This document shows, piece by piece, positions 8,160 through 18,714 of a DNA stretch of 19,118 nucleotides. The notes under the pieces were generated by a model. That model made no database searches. It worked only from the letters and a program-made list of their open reading frames with translations, and was not told the origin of the DNA. The stretch's first letter is position 1; every line of letters starts with the position of its first letter. This stretch comes from Usnea hakonensis (Eukaryota > Ascomycota > Lecanoromycetes > Lecanorales > Parmeliaceae). The translations under genes were made by a program, and so were the position numbers. Where the stretch lies: contig BLJB01000223.1 in the NCBI GenBank assembly GCA_013423325.1, forward strand, positions 1 through 19,118, read 5' to 3'.

Positions 8160-11100
8160 ATGGCTCAGTACGCTCGCCCATTGGTGCTTCAGACCGGTCA
8201 ACAACCTTACCCTGGCCCAAAAGAAACATCTGTCTCTTGCCACAACATCTGGGTATGAAAAAACGAAGCCTACCTAAAAGTATTATTCATGTCTTCGACA
8301 GGATTCTCGAAATGCTCGTTTTCACCTCTGTTTCCTCCCAATTCTATCTTCCCTCCCTACTGTCGTGGCTGTCTGCGTACTAGTTAGTCGTGGCTTCCAG
8401 CTCTTCTCTTTTAAGAGGTCCATATGGCCAACCCCTTTTGTAAAGGAGCTCAATCAGCAGAGGGATCTGATCACCTCAGACCCAGAAACCCAGTCGGCGC
8501 GCCCCGCGACCATATTGCTTATAACATTCCTTGTTGGGCTCGTGTCGCGACTGATGACAATTTTTTACCCTCGTTTCACTATCACAGCGGTAGCTCCAGC
8601 GATATCTTGGGTAATCGACCTTCTAAAAAGCAAGGATCTTTTTGACACAAGAACCAGGCCCTACTCATCATTCTCGTTGCGATAGATCGCCCAAAAACCG
8701 TCCCTTTTGCAATACTTGCAATTGTGATTAGCCTTACAGTAACCCAGTTGACTCTGGTGTTTGACATTCGCTCTGTACTGCGTGCTCAGGCTGCATCCAT
8801 AATCCTCGAATTACTTGCTGGGATCTCAGCTGTGGTCGCCATTCTTTTGATGCCATTACGAGATCCAGATCTTTGCAATGACCAAATCAGCCCAGCGTAC
8901 GCACACCCGACAAGTCAACTGCGTAGTCCTGAGGACAACTTGACCTTATGGCAATTCATGACAGTTTCTTGGATGACGCCTCTCATTTCGTTAGGCTCAG
9001 TCAGGCAATTGAACGATAGAGACGTGTGGGCTCTTGCTTTCGAGTTCCAGCACCAAATCCTCCATCAAAACTTTCGGGAGCTGAAGGGCTCGGTGGTCAG
9101 ACGACTTGTATCCGCTAATGGACTTGATTTAGTGATCATCGCTTGTTTGGCGGTACTAGAGTCGCTAGCAAGTATGCAAGAATATCCCCTATTTGATACT
9201 ATAACGTTGGTGCCTAATCTCTGACTCAGGTCTTTTGGCGCCTGTGCTATTACAGCAGCTTCTTCGAGCCATGGAGGGCTCTGATACCCACCGTAATGCT
9301 GCCATTATCTATGCGATACTGTCGCTGCTTGTCCGGCTCATTGCAAGCCAGTCCTCCGTGTTCAATCTCTGGTTCAGTAGACGCTGCTATGAAAGGTCCA
9401 GGGGGGAGATGATCACGATGCTGTACGAGAAGACGTTGTCAAGGAAGGCCATTGGTACTCCTACGCAGCTGGAAAAGGTAATGACTCCTAACGAGACGAA
9501 TCGTGTTGATCCTACGATGGAACCAATGCGGCCCAAAGCTAAATTGAAATCCATCTGGGGAGGTCTGTATGGCGCCATAGAGAGGCTCGTCAGCGCAAGA
9601 GATGAGCGTCCAATTGATTCAGAAGGCCCGGCCTCAAAGGGGAAGATCCTAAACATGATGCGGTATGCTCCTCTTGAAGCCCTTCTTTGCACATCGCAAT
9701 TGACATTGCGTCTAGTAATGACGTCTACGAGGTGTCTCAGAGGTACTGTGTGCAATCCTTCTCACACTTGATCTTACTATTGACCTTGACTTGTCTAGAT
9801 TCTGGGAGTTCCAGACCCTCATTACCAAGCCCCTTGGTTTAGTGTTGTCTGTTGTTTTGATATGGAGGCTGATCGGATGGCCCTGCCTTGTTGGCGTATT
9901 AACAGTCACCCTAGCCCAAGGTATAAACGTACTGATCACCAGAATCCTACTACAAAAAGAAAGGACAAGGAGGACTGCTACGGACAGTAAACTCCAAAAG
10001 GTTACCGAGTACGTTGGCGCGATTCGTCCTCTGCGGTGGTACGGATGGCAGGACTTCTGGCAACACCAGATTATGCAAGCAAGGCAGCACGAATTGAACT
10101 TGCGTGTCGGCACTGGTCTTTGGGGGATTTTGATTGGGTTTACAAACAACTTGGCCAGCGGGATGTTTCCTGTTGCTGCTTTCTACGCATATACGGTCCT
10201 GGCCGGCCAATCTTTGCGTGTAGACATCGCTTTTCCCGCTCTACAGCTTTTTACTATGCTAGAAGACAGCCTCCGCGAGATCCCAAACTTGATAACAGTC
10301 TTATTAAACGCCAAAGTCGCAGTCAGACGTATAGGACAATTCATGGAAGAGCCAAACAAGACGCATCCAATACCTCAACCGTCAAAGCAAGAAGCCAAGC
10401 CAGAGCTCAATGTGGAAAATGCTTCGTTTTCCTGGCCCAACACCGGTCGTCCCGTACTTCGTAATATCAGCATTGCGTTCCCCATTGGTCTGACTGTTAT
10501 CACTGGTAGGGTTGGTGCAGGGAAAACAGCCTTATTACAGGCATTAATGGGCGAACTGGACAGACTCTCCGGCTCAGTCACTCCATTCAAAGGAATGATA
10601 GGATACTGCGGCCAAACGCCATGGCTGCAGAGCATGAATATCAGAGAAAACATACTGTTTTCCTCGTTACACGAGGATATTCGCTACAAGCAAGTTCTGG
10701 AAGCTTGCGCGTTGACTCCGGATCTTGCGTCTTTTAAAGACGGGGACCTTTCCAACATCGGTGAAAATGGCATTGGACTTTCTGGTGGGCAAAAGGCCCG
10801 AGTAGCGTTGGCAAGGGCGGTGTACAGTCGGGCGAAGCTACTTCTTCTTGATGATCCTTTGTCGGCCCTAGACCATCAAACGGCGGAAATCATTGTGCGG
10901 AAATGCTTTGGAGGTCCGTTGCTGGAAGGTAGAATTGTCATTCTGGTCACGCATCGCCCAGAAATATGTCATCGCATAGCGCGGCAGCTCGTTGAGATTT
11001 CGGAAAGTAAAGCCTATGTTGTCGACGGTGTCAAATGCTCGGCCTCAAACACGCTCGGTGGAATTGAACTGTCTGACTCGGCTAACAAAAGAGACGGTAA

Positions 11101-13326
11101 AGGTAATTCGGCGCAAGAAAGTGCTTTGATTCCTGATAACTTCATCGAAGAAGAGCACAGGACCCATGGGGGCGTTCAAGCCGCTGTCTACTGGGAGTAT
11201 ATCAAAGCAGGCAAGATTAAGTGGTGGGTGGTCTTGATATCCATCCTAGCACTGTTCCGCCTTGTCGCTGTGGGAGAGAGTTGGTTCCTCAAGATGTGGG
11301 GTGAAGCGTTTGAAAGTAGTGAACGTGAAAGCCAAATTGGGTCTGGACCTTTCAACTCACTTCCATCGCCGGAGACTAACGTAAAACCTTGGCTCGTTGG
11401 ATTCTTTTTAATCGCTGCCGTTCGATCATGCATGTTTCTGGTGTCTCAGGGCTTCATGCTGGTGATCACCTACTCCGCTGGACGAAAGATGTTTAGAAGC
11501 ATTATGCAGCGCGTCAGCCATGCAACGTTCCGATTCTACGACGTCACTCCGTAAGTCACGATTCCGGAGCTGTTTTGCCCTGTTGGGCTACTTTTGTGCT
11601 ACTTTAGTGTCGCAAGATATGATTCGAGGACAATTGTCTTTTTGATCGATCAAGAGATACGCTGACTCCTATTTCGTTAAGCGTGGGTCGTTTGATGAAT
11701 CGCCTTACCTCAGATATTGGGATTGTTGAGTGAGTACCCATGTAGCTTTTTTACCCCAACAAGATTCCGTATCATCGCTACTTCGTTGTCAGTCGTAAGA
11801 CATTACAAGGCTCTCTTGGTTGTTACAGCTCAGGCTGTCTCGTACAGCCTACGGAAGCCACGCTGATCCCGAGTCTTATAGTGGGAACATCAGCCAACAG
11901 TTCCAGAACGTGGCATTCCTTTCCATCACATGGCTTTCTTCCCTCATCATCATAGCGGGAGTGACGCCAATCTTCCTCATCTTCTCTCTCCTTCTGTGTT
12001 TCGCGTATGTGCTGATCTTTCTACGCTTCCTTCCCGCGTCGCAGAGCTTGCGACGGCTTGAGATGGTATCTTTGAGTCCACTGATGTCGAATTTCGGCGC
12101 TCTATTGGACGGTTTGACGACTGTCCGTGCCTTCAGCGCTCAGGGCGTTTTCCAAGACAGAATTATTGTTGTAACAGATGAATTTCAAAGGATGGACCAC
12201 TTCTATTGGACTCTACAAGGATGGCTGATGTATCGCTTTGATGGTTTATCGGCATGCGCAACCCTAATTCTATCCTTGATTGCGATCTACACAGGTGTCT
12301 CGGCTGGTCTCATGGCATTTGTGTTGATTGCAGCATCTCAGTTTGTGACGAGCACACATTCGCTTTGCAGACAATACGGAGAACTTCAGATGAATTTTGT
12401 ATCCGTTGAAAGGATCGTCGAATTACTACATCTAGAACAAGAACCGGCAGGAACACTTGATCCGCCAGCTTGGTGGCCCTCATATGGGTGCGAAATTGTT
12501 TTTGAAGATGTTACAATCCGCTATGCTTCCCATCTAGATCCATCATTATCATCCTTGTCTTTTCGCATTCCGGGAGGAAGTACTACGGCGCTGCTTGGAC
12601 GTACAGGATCTGGCAAAAGCACCTTATCCTTAGCGCTGTTGGCCACAATCCTGCCCGAGTCAGGCCGCATCCTCATAGATGGAATCGACATCTCAAAAGT
12701 TGACAAACAGGCTTTGCGAACCCGGGTAACGTTCTTAGCACAAGACCCGGTTCTCTTCCCAGGGTCCATGCGACATAATCTCGACCCGCTAGACGACTAC
12801 TCGGACGACGCCTGCAAAGCAGTCCTTTATCGTATATGCGACACCCATCAATGGACGTTGGACACCAAGATCGAGGCTGGAGGTCAGAATCTTAGCCAAG
12901 GACAGAGGTAAATACTCATAATCATGACGAATCAACCCATTGTGACTTTGACAATTAGGCAGCTGGTTGGGTTGGCCCGCACTGTATTAAGGAGGAGCTC
13001 CATTGTTATACTTGATGAGGTACGTGATTTTCTTTGCCTCTGCACCTTCCTTGTTCAGGAGCGGCGTTGTTTGCGGGAGTATTGCAGCTTACTGTAGGCG
13101 TTAGGCAACGGCTTCGATCGATGTAGAAACTGCAGTCCACACACAGCAGGTACTTCGTGAAGAACTAAGAGAAAGCACTGTGATTACCATTGCACATCGG
13201 CTGGAAGCTGTAAAGTACGCGGACCATTATATCACGCTCAGACATGGACGTATTGCAGCGCAGGGTTCTACAACGGCCGAAATGATGCAAACAGAAATGG
13301 GCGACCTTGCAATGACAGAAATTTGA
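8160..13326 (+). CDS. ABC transporter, ABCC/MRP type, full length
   Basis: Ten exons: 8160-8252, 8302-8610, 8658-9171, 9230-9662, 9716-9742, 9799-11550, 11682-11729, 11882-12907, 12959-13019, 13105-13326. All introns are GT-AG and the sum is 4485 nt, 1494 aa, normal for the family. Order: an N-terminal TMD0-like part with about five membrane helices (to about 220), TMD1, NBD1, TMD2, NBD2. NBD1 has Walker A GRVGAGKT (695-702), LSGGQ (786-790) and Walker B LLLLDDP, with Asp 811 where the catalytic Glu would be, the usual ABCC asymmetry. NBD2 has GRTGSGKST (1298-1306), LSQGQ (1396-1400), Asp-Glu at 1420-1421 and the H-loop TIAHRL. ABCC proteins export conjugated or amphipathic compounds across the plasma or vacuolar membrane; the substrate cannot be told. 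Exon 5 is only 27 nt and restores DVYEVSQRFWEF. The start is the first in-frame ATG giving a continuous TMD0. Confidence 0.92.
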
Positions 13327-13500
13327 ACAGCAGTGAGCACAAATAGGTTCTTCACGTAATACATGCCTCACGAGGTCATGATCTTGCAAAATCATCCATA
13401 TAAGATCCTTTACTCAAGTTTTAGAAACTGTGAATAGGCGCATGGGGATTCTCGTGATCTTCTAGGGAGACTGCCAGTAACCTTTTTTATAGGCTTCGGA
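13327..13500. other. 3' flank of ABC transporter gene
   Basis: About 170 nt of ordinary composition that should hold the 3' UTR and poly(A) site. It ends at the GC-rich 22-bp repeats, beyond which RIP-type DNA begins. Confidence 0.4.
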
Positions 13501-13563
13501 TACGCGTACAGCCCCACTTTGATACGCGTACAGCCCCATATTTATAGGCGTACAGACCCCCTA
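13501..13563 (+). repeat. 22-bp tandem repeat, about 3 copies, at the gene-island edge
   Basis: The unit begins tacgcgtacagcccca and repeats at 13501 and 13523 with identical 16-nt cores. A third, diverged copy (taggcgtacagacccc) starts at 13545, so the period is 22. It is GC-rich, contains the palindrome tacgcgta, and lies where normal gene-side DNA meets RIP-mutated DNA. It may be the terminal or subterminal repeat of a transposon; no partner in inverted orientation is visible in the window. Confidence 0.8.
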
Positions 13564-13720
13564 ATCTGGTTAGCTCCTACTAAGGATCTAACCTAAAAAG
13601 TCAAGTCTACCAAGAAGCTAACTAAATATGGTTTAGACCTAGAGCCGGCCTACGTAAAGCCGAAATACTTCATATATTTACGTAAAGAGTTATAGTAGTA
13701 ATAGATCTAGTACCACCTTC

Positions 13721-13795
13721 TAACGACTAGCTACTATTTACACTCTAACGATTAGCTACTATTTGTAATATAACGACTAGCTACTATTTATACTT
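13721..13795 (+). repeat. 25-bp tandem repeat, 3 copies
   Basis: The core taacgactagctactattta appears at 13721-13740 and 13771-13790, with a variant (one C to T change, last base g) at 13746-13765, giving a strict 25-nt period. The short linkers between cores differ more than the cores. Confidence 0.85.
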
Positions 13796-13806
13796 ATTTC
13801 TACTAT

Positions 13807-13852
13807 ACTTATAATACTTCTAAATTAATACTTATAATACTTCTAAATTAAT
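13807..13852 (+). repeat. 23-bp perfect tandem duplication
   Basis: Positions 13807-13829 and 13830-13852 are identical; the unit begins acttataatacttctaaatt. It lies only 12 nt after the 25-bp array. Confidence 0.9.
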
Positions 13853-13859
13853 ACTATTA

Positions 13860-14111
13860 GAGAACTAAATAATAAATCGAGTAATAGTATTTAAATATTA
13901 GTATAAACGGAATTTAACTATGTAGAAGAAAGAGTAATTATAATTATATTAGAATCGATACAGACTTAAAGTATAACGTAGATATAGTAATAAGATATTA
14001 AATCTAAGAAGAGAATATCTAAGATATAAGAAGTTCGCCTTAAGTAGAGATCCCTTTAGACTAGCGCCTATATAAAAGGCGTATTATATATTCTAATATT
14101 ATTCCCCCCCC
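13860..14111 (-). mobile_element. Possible Copia-type LTR end and polypurine tract (minus strand), RIP-mutated
   Basis: A run of eight C at 14104-14111 reads as eight G on the minus strand and is followed there by aat, aatattagaata. This resembles a Copia polypurine tract joined to an LTR start, with TGTTAG changed to TATTAG. A TATA-like tataaaaggc lies at 14071-14080. To the right, aagatttatcctaaatctt is an inverted repeat of a kind often seen beside this tract. No pol sequence could be recognised, so this may be a solo or truncated element. The left limit is a guess. Confidence 0.3.
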
Positions 14112-14924
14112 TAAAAAAGATTTATCCTAAATCTTTATTAAAAATTTAAACTTAGGGTAATAGAAGTAAAAAAATTAAAATAATAACTACTATAAAAACT
14201 AGAATCCGAGTAGCTAATATAAACTATAAGATCCGAATTATAATCGTAAGATTAAAAGTCGAATATTTAAGATAAAATTTAATATCCGGGTAATTAAGAT
14301 AAACTTTAAACTCCGGATATTAAAAGTAAAAATAATCTCTAGATTATAAATATAAAGGGGAACGTCGGATAATTAAAATAAAAAAGTCGAATTTATCCTT
14401 TTTAAATAAAATAATTAAATTAGAAATTTAACGAATATAATAGGGCTCTTTTAACTAATCTCGCTTAGAGTACGATACTAGTATAATTATCTTAATTCTT
14501 AAGGAGTAAACGACTCGGAGGACTAAGATCTATATATATAGATCTCTAAGACTATCGTATCTTCTACTTATAAGGCTTTTCTAACTAGTTATTATAGTCT
14601 ATACCCCTTATAGTCCCCCTTTCTATTTTCTATAGGCCCTATAGAAGTTAGGTATATCTTCTTTATATCCGAGATCTTCGAGCCCCTTATATATATAGAA
14701 ATTAGATAACTAGAAGTTAGATAATAAAGTTAAAAGGGGTCTTTTAGTTTCCCCTTATCTTTATCTTTACTTATATTACCTTCTACTCCCTCTATACCCC
14801 TTATACTCTAGTACTATATAATAGGGTTAAGCGGTAATATAGTATCTAGAAAAGTTTATATTATTATAGATACTTCGTATTCTAGCGTATTAGTGTAGAT
14901 AAAAATTAGTAGGCCCTCTACATT

Positions 14925-15060
14925 ATCAAATCTGAAAAGTTCCTGCTAAATATCAAATTGCGAATCGCAAGAAATCCGCACGATCAGCAAGTCGACCCTA
15001 CTAATAGCAGGAAATACGTACAATTAGTATAGTAACTTTGCTATTCTTAGGGAATTTAGG
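14925..15060. other. RIP-poor island with a 9-bp inverted repeat
   Basis: CpA and TpG reappear abruptly here (for example atcaaatctg, gcacgatcagcaag) after about 900 nt with none. The arms ttcctgcta (14940-14948) and tagcaggaa (15005-15013) are a perfect inverted repeat. There is no coding frame. It leads directly into the poly-A tract, so it could be the 3' end of a short retroposed sequence. Confidence 0.45.
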
Positions 15061-15081
15061 CGATTAGCAAGGAAAAAAAAA

Positions 15082-15084
<3 letters not shown>

Positions 15085-15135
<51 letters not shown>
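15085..15135 (+). repeat. 51-base poly(A) tract
   Basis: An uninterrupted run of 51 A, preceded by a nine-A run and tat. It may be the 3' tail of a LINE or SINE inserted in plus orientation, with the RIP-poor island as its body. The exact length may also reflect assembly or polymerase slippage. Confidence 0.85.
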
Positions 15136-15141
<6 letters not shown>

Positions 15142-16440
15142 GAGACGCTAAAATAAAGTTAGCGCTAAAATTAAAGTTAGCGAGAATAACGGGTAGTTAT
15201 TAGCGCTATAAATAATAACGCTATAATTCTAAAAATAGTCTAAATCGAATTTTTTTAAAAATATACGCGCGTTATAGGCCCGTATTAGTAAGCCTATTAT
15301 ATATATTATAATTAAAGACTATATTAACTAAGTCTTAAAAAGACTATATTAACTAAGTCTTAAAAAGACTTTATATAAATTATTTAAATTTTACGAATTT
15401 TAGGAATCGTATAGATTCTATAGATCGTATATATTATAAAGCGGACTTACTAACCTCGCGTATACGATTTAATATAAACTAAGTCTATTAAGTCTACTAA
15501 ATCGTACTAACTATACGTACCTAGCGGAATCCTTACGAAAATAAACTTTTTAGATTTAGTAATATAAGATATTAATATAAGCGTCTCTAACTATATTACG
15601 AATAGTCGCTATTATTACCTACTACTCTTTAATAGTATTATAAATAAATATATATTCTTTTATAGTAATCTATTATAGCTTTCTTCTTTAATATAATATA
15701 GCTATTTTTATCTTTATAAGTTAAAGCGCGATATAATAATAAAAGGTTTTTAATAATATTTTTTACTATAATTAAGGCTTCCCCCTAAAGGGATAATATA
15801 GTATCTAAATATTCCGCGTAATTATAGAGGTTTATATAGTCTTATACGAGGAATCTAACCTCTTAGAGATTATTAGCCTCTAAGGTTCTACTAACTTATT
15901 CTAATATCCCGGGGGGTAATAAGGTTAAGGTAAGAGAACTTATATTCTAAAGATCCTTTTTAATTTTACTCTTTTTAGGTACTAGTTCGTTTTTAGAGAT
16001 TTTAGATAGAGCTTCCCCTTAGACTCTTTTATATATATCTTCTAATAGAACTAATTTATGAAGGGGATTAAATAAGAGCTTCTTCTTAGAGGATATAGTA
16101 GTCTTTTTAGTAGGCTTTAATATTATAGTAGCTAGTTATAATAAGGACTAGTTTATAGATAAGGAGGTCTAAATAGTACTTATTTTAACTTTTATAAAGG
16201 GTCTCTAGATAGTTACGACTACGTATTTAGTTTTATTAAATTAGTTATTACTCTTATATAGTATATAGACCGAATAGCCTTAATTACTAAGTTATATAAT
16301 TTAAGTTCTAATACGATATATATATCTGATATAGTTTTATATAGATAGTCCTAGTACGTACTTTATTATATTAAAGTCTAAAGGCTACTATTAATTACTA
16401 TAGAGCCCGTCTATAAAGTTTTTTTCGAGCCTATAACTAA
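15136..16440. other. RIP-saturated AT-rich block, no genes
   Basis: No CpA or TpG is found from 15136 to about 16057, and very few after that. Near 16110-16240 the plus strand gives weakly protein-like segments once stops are read as Gln (for example LTFIKGSLDSYDYVF, near 16190). This suggests a decayed retrotransposon gag, but I cannot identify it. Confidence 0.6.
15316..15365 (+). repeat. 25-bp tandem duplication
   Basis: The unit, beginning agactatattaactaagtc, occurs at 15316-15340 and 15341-15365, followed by a partial third start (agacttta). The unit has inverted ends (agact and agtct). Confidence 0.85.
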
Positions 16441-16445
16441 TTAGT

Positions 16446-16597
16446 AACCGGTTGGTAACCGATTGCGAACCGGGGATAAACCGAAGATAAACTAAATTAA
16501 CCTTGAAATTAACCTTAAATTTACCCGAAATACACCCGGGGTAACCGGTTAATACCCGGTTAGTACCCGGTTTACAATCGGTTCGTAATCGAATACC
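16446..16597 (+). repeat. Degenerate 11-bp minisatellite, about 14 copies (consensus AACCGGTTANT)
   Basis: Successive units read aaccggttggt, aaccgattgcg, aaccggggata, aaccgaagata, aactaaatt, aaccttgaaatt, aaccttaaattt, acccgaaatac, acccggggt, aaccggttaat, acccggttagt, acccggtttac, aatcggttcgt, aatcgaatacc. Most are exactly 11 nt, and a few are 9 or 12. The best copies contain the palindrome aaccggtt. Two further pairs in the same register lie at 16646-16667 and 17071-17092. The period is not a multiple of three, so it is not a protein repeat. Confidence 0.8.
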
Positions 16598-16599
16598 CC

Positions 16600-17465
16600 C
16601 CGATTCCTTTTTTCACTACAACCTATAGATATATATAGAGTTAGTTACCGATTATTAACCGAATAATATATAATTTAGTCTATTTTTTTTTTACTAAGTT
16701 AGATTATAGGGGGCTATACCTAATAGAGTAATATATATATATATAAATTTTTATAAAAATTCGATTTTTTAAATAATAAAATTAATAGCGTTATTATATA
16801 AGTCTATAGAGACTACTCGAAATACCCGCTTTTAGCGTATTTCTAAAATTTTAGCGTAAAGTCTAAATTTTTACGATTAACGCGGTTATCTTTTTTTAAA
16901 TCGACTTTTAATAGTTATAAACCTCTTTTAAAAAAAATAGGGTTATAACCCTAATTATAAACTTTAAAAGTTGTAACTAAAATATCTTTATATAAGGTTT
17001 GTAACTACTTTTATTTATATAGACGATTTTTTTTCTATTAATAACTCTTAACTAAAAAAATAGGGTTATTAACCGGTTACCACTCGGTTTCCGCCCCCAA
17101 ATAAACTCTATAATAGGCCTAGATAGTATAATATATAATAGATACGCCTAAGCGTATTATTAGCCTAATAATAAAGTCTAATAGTTTTACCCGTTTAGAA
17201 AACTTATTAGATACTTTTAATACGGCTAGCTATACTAAAATAATAATTATTAGTAGACTTTTAACTTCTAATATAGATAGATCCTAAAATTTTTATTTTT
17301 TATAATTAGAGTCCTCTAATTTATTACTATATATTAAATATTATATATCTTAATTAAAAATATTAATGATATTAGTAATTAATATAGAGACTATAGTAGA
17401 AAATAATAATAAATCTTAATTAGAGAAAGGTTCTTAATAGTATTTAATTATATCTAGAAGGTCTA
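16600..17465. other. AT-rich block, no genes
   Basis: It contains a (TA)n microsatellite at about 16730-16745, two copies of aaaaaaatagggttat (about 16933 and 17054), and outlying pairs of the 11-bp motif at 16646-16667 and 17071-17092. There is no recognisable coding sequence. Confidence 0.6.
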
Positions 17466-17468
17466 TTA

Positions 17469-17600
17469 TGGTCTCACATTATAACTACTCTTTTCTCCTT
17501 TATTTCTTACTAGAATAGTGGAGAGCGTAGACTAGCCCGATTAGGCTTAGCCTTATTTCTGTTAACTCTAGAGTTCGATTATAAAAACTCCTATAACTAC
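17469..17600 (+). mobile_element. Possible LTR fragment, RIP-poor
   Basis: A patch with CpA and TpG (tggtctcacatt at its start, then atagtggagagcg, tctgttaac) lies between zero-CpA/TpG blocks. It has a TATA-like ttataaaaact at 17579-17589. Its position, some 500 nt upstream of a gag-like frame on the same strand, would suit a 5' LTR of a Gypsy-type element. No terminal repeats or primer-binding site could be confirmed. Confidence 0.25.
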
Positions 17601-18063
17601 TTTATAATTAGATCTTCTTTATAATAATATTTAGTTAATATTTAGATCTATATATTATTTAGATTCTTATCTAGTCCCTAATATAATATTACTATCCCTT
17701 TACTAGAGTAGTATAGACCTACTTATTAATTAATATCTATATTAAGAGTATACTAATATAAGACGCGGTAGACTAGAATATATATTTACTATATTAAATC
17801 TAAATAATTCTTTAATACTATTATAGTAGATAGAGTATAAGGATCTAAGCGGCCTTAAAGTAATTAATCTAGTAAGATTAAATATAGATAATAAGATAGA
17901 TTAAATAGATTCTACTAATCTATATCGCCTATAAGTATTAAGAGCCTTTAGTAGATAATACTTAATATATAATATTTTAATATATAAATCGAGTTAATTA
18001 AAAGTAATTTAGAGTACCCTTAGAAATAATCTAATATACGATTTTAATATAAATTTAAATTAT

Positions 18064-18714
18064 AAAGAATAATATACTTATTTTTATATATCTATTAAAT
18101 TTTTATACTATAGAAAAGATAAAGAAGAGAATTATAAGATTAAATAAAAATATATAATAGATCTTAGAAAATACGAGGATAAGTTTATCTTACGAGTATA
18201 AATAGTAGAAAATTATATAAAGACTATTAGTAAAATTTTCGCTACTATCTAAATCTAAAAGAACTTTATTATTAATATAAATAAAGATCTCGAAATTTAA
18301 AGAGAGACCTTATAATAAATAATAGAGATATATTATATAATATAGAAAGATTATTATACCCTCTTAATCGTAAAAGATAATATTATAAAGGAAAATAAAG
18401 AATTAAAAGTTAAAATAATAATATAGAGTAATAGATTTAAAGATATTAATATAAATCTCTAAATAGCTAATTAAGCCCTTAAGGCCGAAAAAGAAATATT
18501 AAATAAATTATAATACCTATATATAAGATAGCGCGAAAAAGCCGAGAGATTAGTAAAAAAAAATACTAAGTTTAAATAAAAATTAGAAAGTAGAAAGAAG
18601 GTTAATACTAAAATATAAGTATTACTAAATATAAACTCGAATAATAATAGATCTAGAGTAAGTTATTATTTAAGTATCCCTTTAAGCGGTTAATACTTTA
18701 TATAGTATTAATTA
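18064..18714 (+). pseudogene. Decayed retroelement gag-like frame, Lys/Glu-rich
   Basis: In one plus-strand frame, with TAA/TAG taken as Gln, the text is continuous and strongly Lys/Glu/Asn-rich, including KAEKEILNKL and AERLVKKNTKFK, which look like coiled coil as found in LTR-retrotransposon gag proteins. The tract has no CpA or TpG at all, so the lack of TGA stops proves nothing. Support is amino-acid composition only. It ends where LINE reverse transcriptase begins, and the two happen to share a frame. Confidence 0.35.

Larger units (their letters stand above)
13564..14900. other. RIP-saturated AT-rich block, no genes
   Basis: I find no protein-coding frame here. From 13981 to about 14890 there is not one CpA or TpG dinucleotide, so neither strand can contain an ATG. 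CpG, CpC and CpT remain. This is a RIP-destroyed repeat. The tandem repeats and LTR-like end inside it are listed separately. Confidence 0.8.

Noticed and set aside
9387..10210. Several minus-strand open frames inside the ABC transporter
   Set aside because: They are shadows of coding exons; the plus strand carries all family motifs.
16730..16745. (TA)n microsatellite as a possible origin or promoter
   Set aside because: Simple TA runs are expected in RIP-saturated DNA; nothing else supports a function.
13564..18714. A CRISPR-like or gene-rich reading of the repeat-dense block
   Set aside because: The repeats are adjacent tandem copies without unique spacers, the DNA is eukaryotic, and the CpA/TpG-free tracts cannot contain start codons.
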